Source: CAZJFC01 sp964545245 (lineage in GTDB: Bacteria; Pseudomonadota; Alphaproteobacteria; Rickettsiales; 21-14-0-20-44-7). Taken from it: DNA of 36,614 nucleotides. The notes beneath the pieces are model-generated. The model was not told the origin of the DNA, ran no database searches, and saw only the letters and a list, made by a program, of their open reading frames with translations. The stretch's first letter is position 1, and each line of letters starts with the position of its first letter. Below are positions 30,924 through 36,614 of this stretch, piece after piece. The position numbers and the translations under genes were made by a program. The stretch is from the NCBI GenBank assembly GCA_964545245.1, contig CAZJFC010000013.1, forward strand, positions 1 to 36,614. The letters run 5' to 3'.

Positions 30924-31008
30924 GCGGTTGTGGCGGAATTGGTAGACGCGCAACGTTGAGGTCGTTGTCCGTAACAGGGTGGAGGTTCAAGTCCTCTCAA
31001 CCGCACCA
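30924..31008 (+). tRNA. tRNA-Leu (anticodon GAG)
   Basis: Acceptor stem GCGGTTG (30924-30930) with CAACCGC (30998-31004), D-arm with GGTAGA, anticodon stem CAACG (30951-30955) with CGTTG (30963-30967) around TTGAGGT, anticodon GAG at 30958-30960, a class II variable arm (TCCGTAACAGGGT region), and T-arm GGTTCAAGTCC. The encoded CCA end is at 31006-31008. It decodes CUC and CUU leucine codons. Confidence 0.97.
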
Positions 31009-31084
31009 TTAAAAAATTATCAATTATTATTAGGTAAAGCTATAGCTTGATCGAATTCTGCTAATTCAACAAACGGAAGTGACG

Positions 31085-32458
31085 ATGTCCGAGAGCGCTC
31101 AAACAGATGAAAAAAACTATGGCTTGAGCGCTGAACTGGCGGCAGAGCTTCACAAGGCTGTTGATAGCGATGATGCGGTCGGGGTTGCGCTCCTCACGCA
31201 TGATAAGCACCCGGCAGACGTTGCATTTTTTATTGAAAGCCTTGATTCGGAAAGGCGGCAAAGCTTCCTCAAGCTCATTAAAAGCGGCTTTGACCCTGAA
31301 ATCCTTGCTTATGTAGACGAAGAACTCCTTGAGGAAATTACTGAAGTTATCGGTGTCAGGAAGTCGGCAGAAGCGATCGCCGAGCTTGATACAGAAGACG
31401 CTATCCACGTTTTCGAGGAACTTGAGGAAGAAGAGCAGAACCAGATCCTTCAGGCTCTCCCCGCGGAATACCGCGCCTCATTCCAGGAGTTGTTAAGCTA
31501 CCCGGAGGATAGCGTTGGCCGTGTTATGCGCCCGGTTTTCGTTTCCGTGCCTGATTACTGGAACGTAGGGCAGGTGATTGATTACCTGCGCAGTTTTGAA
31601 GACCTGCCGGAGGATTTCCACGAGATATATATTGTTGACCCGAAACAAAAACCGCTGAAAAGCGTCATCACAAGCCGTGTTTTGAGGAATAAGCGCGCCG
31701 CGCCGATTACCAGCATCGCAACTGACTGCAAGCAAATCCTGAACCCGCAGATGGACCAGGAGGAGGCAGCGCATATCTTCCGTAAATATGCCATTTCTTC
31801 CGCGCCGGTGGTTGATGTCAACGGCTCCCTCATCGGGGTGGTGGATATTGAGGACATTATCGAGGTTATCGACGAGGAGGCGGAAGAAGATTTCATGCGT
31901 CTTGGCGGTGTCAGCACGCGCGACCGCTATTCCGACCTGATGAAAACCGTTCGCCGCCGCTTCCCGTGGCTGGGAATCAATACTTTAAGCGCGTTTATCT
32001 CGTCTTTCATCATTGCCCAGTTCGTGGATTCAATCTCTGAAATTGTGGTGCTGGCCGCGCTTATGCCGGTTGTGGCCGCGGTTTCAGGCAATGCCGGGAT
32101 GCAGACGCTCACGGTTGCCATCAGCGCAATCAGCGGTAAACGGCAGGGAATCAGAGGCTCATGGAGGGTTATTTTCAAGGAATCGCTTATCGGGCTTACT
32201 AACGGGATGTTGATTGCAGTCCTTTCGGGGACACTGGTCTATTTGATATATGGAAATATTCAACTTGCACTGGTTTTTGCCATTGCCGTGGTGTTCTGCT
32301 TCATTGGGGCAGGTTTATTCGGCTCATTGGTGCCATATACGCTGAAAGCCATGAAAATTGACCCGGCGGTGGCCTCAACAGCCTTTGTGGCGGCCATTAC
32401 CGATATAATCTCCTTCCTCATTTTCCTTGGTCTGGCAACCATATACCTTGTTACCTGA
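31085..32458 (+). CDS. mgtE: MgtE-type magnesium transporter
   Basis: The 457-residue protein has the MgtE layout: an acidic N domain of about 130 residues (HPADVAFFIESLDSERRQSF, EEEEQNQILQAL), a CBS pair (about 140-265, with EDSVGRVMRPVF and the second motif ISSAPVVDVNGSLIGVVDIE), the plug helix, and five transmembrane segments at the end with the ion pore (AVSGNAGMQTLTVAISAI, FIGAGLFGSLVPYTLK, DPAVASTAFVAAITD). Cytosolic magnesium closes the pore through the N and CBS domains. ATG 31085 is preferred over GTG 31079 because GGAAG at 31075-31079 leaves 5 nt. It follows the tRNA by 77 nt. Confidence 0.95.
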   Translation: MSESAQTDEKNYGLSAELAAELHKAVDSDDAVGVALLTHDKHPADVAFFIESLDSERRQSFLKLIKSGFDPEILAYVDEELLEEITEVIGVRKSAEAIAELDTEDAIHVFEELEEEEQNQILQALPAEYRASFQELLSYPEDSVGRVMRPVFVSVPDYWNVGQVIDYLRSFEDLPEDFHEIYIVDPKQKPLKSVITSRVLRNKRAAPITSIATDCKQILNPQMDQEEAAHIFRKYAISSAPVVDVNGSLIGVVDIEDIIEVIDEEAEEDFMRLGGVSTRDRYSDLMKTVRRRFPWLGINTLSAFISSFIIAQFVDSISEIVVLAALMPVVAAVSGNAGMQTLTVAISAISGKRQGIRGSWRVIFKESLIGLTNGMLIAVLSGTLVYLIYGNIQLALVFAIAVVFCFIGAGLFGSLVPYTLKAMKIDPAVASTAFVAAITDIISFLIFLGLATIYLVT

Positions 32459-32500
32459 TGGTAATATTTGTTAAATATTAATGAAATGTTAATAATTTTG

Positions 32501-32530
32501 TTGACCTGCGGGTTAGTAATAGGTTATATA
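32501..32530 (+). promoter_or_regulatory. Promoter of the 411-residue orphan
   Basis: TTGACC (32501-32506), 17-bp spacer, TTATAT (32524-32529) or, with 18 bp, TATATA. The leader would be about 75 nt and contains GGGGGA before the start, so this gene is translated normally, in contrast to the leaderless ones. Confidence 0.7.
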
Positions 32531-32609
32531 TAGTTCCGACGAATTAATTGATCCGTATAAACCAACGTATAAAAATTTAACACTAACAATTTAAATGGGG
32601 GAAATCCAC

Positions 32610-33845
32610 ATGTCTAATACACCAAAAATTCCACAAGTTAAGATTGCTGACGCACACGGAGATACGCTTACTCCAGCGGTAAGGCAACAGGTTCAGGACT
32701 TAATTGCCATTGCAAATGGTGAGCGCCCGAGAACTGCGCGTAATTTGATTGAGCATCCTGAAATAGAGCAAACAACTGATCATACAAGAATCAGTTTTTT
32801 ACAAGGCCGCGCTAATGTGGTGAATGTAGCAAGCCAAAATTTGAGCGGTGTGGCGCAAGATATCCCACTGAATTCAGATGGAGGACTCATCGTTGTGGCG
32901 AATGATGGCCAGTTCAGGCTGGATCATGCCAATTCAACCTCGCCAAGCGTTTATTTCGGTGGACCAAGCTATAACGGCAAGGGAAATTTCTATTCCCTCG
33001 GCGAGAACAATTCCACAGTGTATGAAGGCTATTTCCCAACAACAGTTGGTGATGAGCATCGTCCTGTAAAAGTTCTTGCGCAGGATAATGTCACCAACGA
33101 GTTTGTTACTTCTGTAGGTCAGGCTGAAGTAAATGCGGGTGGCGGTGGCGCCCATATTTATCTTACTGCCGGCGGCGGAAAGGTCTTTACCGGCCATGAA
33201 AGCGATAAAAACTCCCAAAATCTTAATGGTCAGAAACAGGAAGTTGTGTTTATCCCTAAGGAAGACCAACCGCTTAACCCGAACCTTCCTGCAACGGAAA
33301 TTAATTTTGACGGTTCAGAGGAGCCGGGGTTCCCTGATATCGCAGTTAATGCCAGCTCGAATAATGCGGTTTATAACGCTAACCAAATAGCTGCATCAAA
33401 CGGTGGCCGTGTGCATATCCAGCATACGGGAACAGGTAATGCCCATATCAATCCGGGCAGCGCTTACGTTACCGCAATCGTGCAGAACAGCGCCGAAGCG
33501 GGTGTTGAAATTCCTAGACGCAATGCGGAAAACGGTCACTATACGCTTGACCCAAGCAAAACCGGGTATGCGTCATTCCGCAATCTGGGAGCTAATGAAA
33601 CGGTTAAGATCCAGCTTATCCAGGATCTCGGAAATAACGATGATGGCCAGAAAAGCGCATTCGTGCAAGTCACCCGTGAAGGATCTGACGGAAAATCCGT
33701 GCAGCAAATCAGCGGCCTGAGTGAAATCAGGATTTATAACGTTGGTCAGAACGACCCTGTGACGCATCAGGTGGGCAACTATCTGACAGGTAATAACAAT
33801 ACTATTACTATCAATAATGGTAATGTTAGCGGCGGCAGGGAATAA
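32610..33845 (+). CDS. Cysteine-free Asn/Gly/Thr-rich orphan protein, 411 residues
   Basis: I recognise no family. The protein begins MSNTPKIPQVKIADAHGDTL, has no signal peptide, membrane segment or cysteine, and after the first 60 residues is rich in Asn, Gly, Ser, Thr and Val with many short beta-type stretches (GGLIVVANDGQFRL, GGGGAHIYLTAGGGKVF, NNNTITINNGNVSGG at the end). Such composition is typical of secreted or surface beta-rich proteins. ATG 32610 has GGGGGA at 32598-32603. It has its own promoter and a strong terminator (33866-33899), so it is a monocistronic unit. A type I export signal or an extracellular structural role is possible but not shown. Confidence 0.72.
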   Translation: MSNTPKIPQVKIADAHGDTLTPAVRQQVQDLIAIANGERPRTARNLIEHPEIEQTTDHTRISFLQGRANVVNVASQNLSGVAQDIPLNSDGGLIVVANDGQFRLDHANSTSPSVYFGGPSYNGKGNFYSLGENNSTVYEGYFPTTVGDEHRPVKVLAQDNVTNEFVTSVGQAEVNAGGGGAHIYLTAGGGKVFTGHESDKNSQNLNGQKQEVVFIPKEDQPLNPNLPATEINFDGSEEPGFPDIAVNASSNNAVYNANQIAASNGGRVHIQHTGTGNAHINPGSAYVTAIVQNSAEAGVEIPRRNAENGHYTLDPSKTGYASFRNLGANETVKIQLIQDLGNNDDGQKSAFVQVTREGSDGKSVQQISGLSEIRIYNVGQNDPVTHQVGNYLTGNNNTITINNGNVSGGRE

Positions 33846-33865
33846 GACTTAGCCACTTAAATAAC

Positions 33866-33899
33866 AAAAAAGCCCGGAAGTTATTTTTCCGGGCTTTTT
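33866..33899 (+). terminator. Terminator of the orphan gene
   Basis: GCCCGGAA (33872-33879) with TTCCGGGC (33887-33894), flanked by A6 and T5 so the stem can extend. Strong T-tract. Confidence 0.9.
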
Positions 33900-33925
33900 A
33901 TTTTCTAAAATTCTCATTTAACCCC

Positions 33926-33954
33926 TTGCATACTCTGCGCCGGTTGGTTACATT
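33926..33954 (+). promoter_or_regulatory. Near-leaderless promoter of pyrG
   Basis: TTGCAT (33926-33931), 17-bp spacer, TACATT (33949-33954), then 11 nt to ATG 33966, without Shine-Dalgarno. The predicted leader is 4-5 nt. Confidence 0.6.
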
Positions 33955-33965
33955 GCTCTCCCGTA

Positions 33966-35624
33966 ATGACAAGATTTATTTTCATAACGGGTGGTGTAAC
34001 TTCTTCCCTCGGCAAGGGTTTGGCTGCAGCCAGCCTTGCTTCGCTGCTGCAATCCCGCGGCTATCGCGTCCGCCTCCGCAAACTTGACCCGTATTTGAAT
34101 ATTGACCCCGGCACGATGTCGCCGTTCCAGCATGGCGAGGTTTTCGTGACTGAAGATGGCGCGGAAACCGACCTTGACCTCGGCCATTATGAACGGTTCA
34201 CGGGGGTTGAGGCAAAACGCGGCGATAATGTGACTGCCGGTAAAATCTATTCCGAACTGCTTATCAAAGAGCGCCGTGGTGATTACCTTGGCGGCACCGT
34301 GCAGGTTATTCCGCACGTGACCGACCTTATCAAGAATTTCGTCCTTAAAGATACTGCCGATACTGATTTTATCCTCTGCGAGATAGGCGGAACCATCGGC
34401 GATATTGAGGGGCTGCCGTTCTATGAGGCAATCCGGCAAATCGGTTATAAGCTTGGCCGTGAAAAGACCATGTTCGTGCATGTTACGCTCGTGCCTTACC
34501 TGCCTTCGGCAAAAGAGCTGAAAACCAAGCCTACCCAGCACTCGGTGAAAGAGCTGCGTTCAATCGGTATCCAGCCGGATATGATATTGTGCCGCGCCGA
34601 GCGTGAAATCCCGCAGGAGCTTTGCCGCAAGATAGCGCTGTTCTGTAATGTCGCGGAAGAAAACGTCATTCCGGCGATTGACGCGCGGAATATTTATGAA
34701 GTGCCTATCAGCTACCATAAGCACGGGCTGGATACGCAGGTGCTTAAATTTTTTGACCTGCCGTCCGGCAAAAAACCCGACCTCAGGAAATGGGAAGGAA
34801 TCAGCGAGAAAGTGCGCAAGCCCAAGCAGGAGGTCAATATTGCCCTTGTGGGTAAATATAATAACCTTGAGGATGCTTATAAATCTCTCGTTGAGGCGCT
34901 GCATCATGGCGGTTTTGCCAATGATACGAAAGTCAATGTCAGATGGTTTGATGCCTCCGAATTTAATGCGAAGGAGTTCAAGGGGATTGACGCTATCCTT
35001 GTTCCAGGCGGTTTTGGGGAGCGTGGCGCGGAAGGAAAAATTGCTGCAATCAAATATGCGCGTGAAAATAAAATTCCGTATCTTGGGATATGTTTCGGTA
35101 TGCAAATGGCAGTTATTGAATATGCAAGGAATGTCGCCGGAATCAAAAAAGCCTCAACCACTGAGTTTGGCTCATGCGATGAGGCTGTGGTCGGCCTGAT
35201 GACCGAGTGGGAAAAGGCGGGAAGGAAAGTGAAGCGCTCGAACAAGGATGATCTGGGCGGAACCATGAGGCTTGGAACTTACCCGTGCAAAATCAGGAAA
35301 GGTACGAAAGCCTATGAGATTTACGGCAGAACCGGCATTTCCGAACGCCACCGCCACCGTTACGAAGTGAATTCAAATTATGCGGCAAGGCTTGAGAAGG
35401 CAGGGCTGGTATTCTCCGGCACTTCACCGGATGGAGTGCTGCCTGAAATTGTGGAGATAAAAAATCACCCATGGTTTGTGGCTGTGCAGTTCCATCCTGA
35501 ATTTAAATCGCGCCCGTTTGAACCGCACCCGCTCTTTGCCTCATTCGTGAAAGCGGCGGCTACGAAGTCAAAGGTGGTCAAGGTGAATACCGCCAAAAGC
35601 AGAACCCGCAAAAAAGCTGCATAA
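33966..35624 (+). CDS. pyrG: CTP synthase
   Basis: PyrG makes CTP from UTP, ATP and glutamine. The 552-residue protein has the synthase domain (TRFIFITGGVTSSLGKGLAA P-loop, RKLDPYLNIDPGTMSPFQHG, EIGGTIGDIEGLPFYEAIRQ) and the class I glutamine amidotransferase domain (LVPGGFGERG, LGICFGMQ with the nucleophile Cys, and the His-Glu pair near FHPEFKSRP). The C-terminus adds a short basic tail (KSRTRKKAA). It normally stands next to kdsA in alphaproteobacteria; here a minus-strand pseudopilin gene lies between them. Confidence 0.97.
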   Translation: MTRFIFITGGVTSSLGKGLAAASLASLLQSRGYRVRLRKLDPYLNIDPGTMSPFQHGEVFVTEDGAETDLDLGHYERFTGVEAKRGDNVTAGKIYSELLIKERRGDYLGGTVQVIPHVTDLIKNFVLKDTADTDFILCEIGGTIGDIEGLPFYEAIRQIGYKLGREKTMFVHVTLVPYLPSAKELKTKPTQHSVKELRSIGIQPDMILCRAEREIPQELCRKIALFCNVAEENVIPAIDARNIYEVPISYHKHGLDTQVLKFFDLPSGKKPDLRKWEGISEKVRKPKQEVNIALVGKYNNLEDAYKSLVEALHHGGFANDTKVNVRWFDASEFNAKEFKGIDAILVPGGFGERGAEGKIAAIKYARENKIPYLGICFGMQMAVIEYARNVAGIKKASTTEFGSCDEAVVGLMTEWEKAGRKVKRSNKDDLGGTMRLGTYPCKIRKGTKAYEIYGRTGISERHRHRYEVNSNYAARLEKAGLVFSGTSPDGVLPEIVEIKNHPWFVAVQFHPEFKSRPFEPHPLFASFVKAAATKSKVVKVNTAKSRTRKKAA

Positions 35625-35629
35625 TCCTG

Positions 35630-36454
35630 TTAATTCTGGAACCCTTTCGGCTGGAAAAAGAACATCACGCAACTTTCAGTATCCGGGTCATCCGGGGTTT
35701 GCGTCCAGGTCAGGGTAGTATCATCAATACAGGCGTTGCTGCCGTTACTGCGGACTATACCCTTATTGGCATGGCCATCATCCATTTTTGTATCAATCGC
35801 CATGGCCTGGCGGATCAGGGGGCCGGGAGTGCCAAAAATATTGCCCGGAGTTTTGCCACCGACCGTTATGAACGCATATGTTGACTGCGAACCGGAGGGC
35901 TGGGTTGTGTAGTTGGAATCCCAGACCGGGGCATGGACAAGCAGATATGTTTCATTCAAGGGTATCTGGGGGGAATTGGCGATAAAATTAGGTTTATCCC
36001 ATGTGGCAGAAGTGAAAAGCAACCGCGAGTATTTAGCGCCATTGCTTTTTTCCAGCATTCCTGCTTCTGAAAGATGCATCCAGAACAACCGGGCCTCGGT
36101 AGGGTTAGTGGAATATGCAGGGTAGGTGTTGGATATGTTTATATAGCCATTCCCGTCGCCATTGCAGCCATTATTGTTTGAGGAAATATTGGAGGTGATG
36201 GCATTGACACCGCACCCTGCGCCAAATAATGAATGGGCATTAGGTAAGTCGCCGGGGGGATAGTTATATACTTGTTTAAAGCGCTGGGCGGCGAGATGGA
36301 GTTCGTTGATCACGGTCATGGTCTTCTGTATCTTGAATGAATCAACCAGCGACTGTCCCACCATAACCCCGCCAATAAGCAGGCCAATGGTGACCAGTAT
36401 GATTGAAAGTTCAACCAGTGAAAAACCTTTCCGTAAAGTTTTTATGGAATGCAT
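35630..36454 (-). CDS. Type IV pilin-like / pseudopilin protein
   Basis: The 274-residue protein begins with a short basic leader and the prepilin peptidase site GFSLVELSIILVTIG (cleavage after Gly10, Phe+1 and Glu+5 typical), then a long hydrophobic helix. The rest is a large, Asn/Gly/Ser-rich domain with five cysteines in three areas (GAGCGVN, NNGCNGD, NACIDD, ESCVMF), which suggests disulphides. It has no close partner genes in the window. A surface-exposed or minor pilin role is likely; the exact system is unknown. Its stop is 5 nt from the pyrG stop. A palindrome CTATG-A-CATAG (36463-36473) lies just upstream of its start. Confidence 0.85.
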   Translation of the reverse strand: MHSIKTLRKGFSLVELSIILVTIGLLIGGVMVGQSLVDSFKIQKTMTVINELHLAAQRFKQVYNYPPGDLPNAHSLFGAGCGVNAITSNISSNNNGCNGDGNGYINISNTYPAYSTNPTEARLFWMHLSEAGMLEKSNGAKYSRLLFTSATWDKPNFIANSPQIPLNETYLLVHAPVWDSNYTTQPSGSQSTYAFITVGGKTPGNIFGTPGPLIRQAMAIDTKMDDGHANKGIVRSNGSNACIDDTTLTWTQTPDDPDTESCVMFFFQPKGFQN

Positions 36455-36547
36455 AATTTACCCTATGACATAGAGGATAAACTATGCTAATTAATATAGT
36501 ATTAAGTGTTATGAAGCGCAGAAAACCGCGCTTATGGAAGGATCAAG

Positions 36548-36614
36548 ATGACGGCTAAAACAGTAAGAACCGGCAATGTGGAAATGGCAAACAACAAGCC
36601 TTTTGTGCTTATCG
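36548..36614 (+). CDS. kdsA: 3-deoxy-8-phosphooctulonate synthase, start only (3' end outside window)
   Basis: Only 22 codons are present, starting MTAKTVRTGNVEMANNKPFV with a good GGAAGGA site at 36536-36542. The GNVxxANxxPFVLI beginning matches the start of KdsA, the enzyme that makes Kdo-8-phosphate for lipopolysaccharide. The position next to pyrG supports the call, since pyrG-kdsA is a common alphaproteobacterial pair. Confidence 0.75.
   Translation, partial: MTAKTVRTGNVEMANNKPFVLI

Overview
This window looks like a scaffold piece of an uncultured or draft alphaproteobacterium of moderate GC. A run of ten N at 6050-6059 marks a scaffold join. The lineage call rests on gene content and order: mutM/ubiE/ubiB together, rpsT next to mutM, pyrG next to kdsA, a class II DAHP synthase, a NodT/OprM-type efflux lipoprotein, alphaproteobacterial-style LipB and bL21 with a Lys/Ala tail, and many genes that appear to be transcribed without a leader. 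The exact order is not certain; Micavibrio-like or Rickettsiales-like lineages would fit the ankyrin protein and the repeat peptides inside genes.

Layout. 1-1092: 3' end of endonuclease V (nfi) and an ankyrin-repeat gene broken by a one-base frameshift. 1089-7479: a TetR repressor divergent from an RND efflux operon (membrane fusion protein, pump interrupted by the gap, outer-membrane channel), with a clear operator between them. 7580-10647: an uncharacterised multi-spanning membrane protein, a CNNM/CorC-type CBS protein, a 50-residue Gln/Asn-rich small protein on the minus strand, and a small CBS protein. 10660-13862 (minus): a four-gene signalling operon of a stand-alone ethylene-receptor-like membrane domain, a membrane histidine kinase and two response regulators without output domains. 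14211-16792 (minus): rpmA, rplU, rpsT, a MazF/PemK toxin-antitoxin pair and mutM. 16838-19583: ubiE, ubiB and an orphan. 19587-20651: flhB without other flagellar genes. 20819-25164: bactofilin, a membrane-anchored partner, DAHP synthase, a YefM/YoeB pair and nth. 25296-28052: a Fur-box-preceded DUF2061 protein, pncC, a GIY-YIG protein, yaaA and lipB, with several palindromic repeats. 28095-30647: ECF sigma factor with a VWA-domain membrane protein. 30924-36614: tRNA-Leu(GAG), mgtE, a cysteine-free orphan, pyrG, a pseudopilin and the start of kdsA.

Most notable points. (1) Two copies of a 33-bp palindromic repeat sit at nearly the same distance upstream of pncC and the GIY-YIG gene, and each seems to supply the -35 box of a leaderless promoter. 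(2) At least six genes (rpsT, both antitoxins, GIY-YIG, pncC, yaaA, perhaps pyrG) have a -10 box only 6-11 nt before ATG and no Shine-Dalgarno. (3) The ethylene-receptor-like domain keeps the Asp and His of ETR1 but has Gly where the copper-binding Cys should be. (4) LipB and MutM carry in-frame repeat-derived peptides. (5) A 150-bp block of four hairpins lies between lipB and yaaA. No phage, insertion sequence or CRISPR array was seen.
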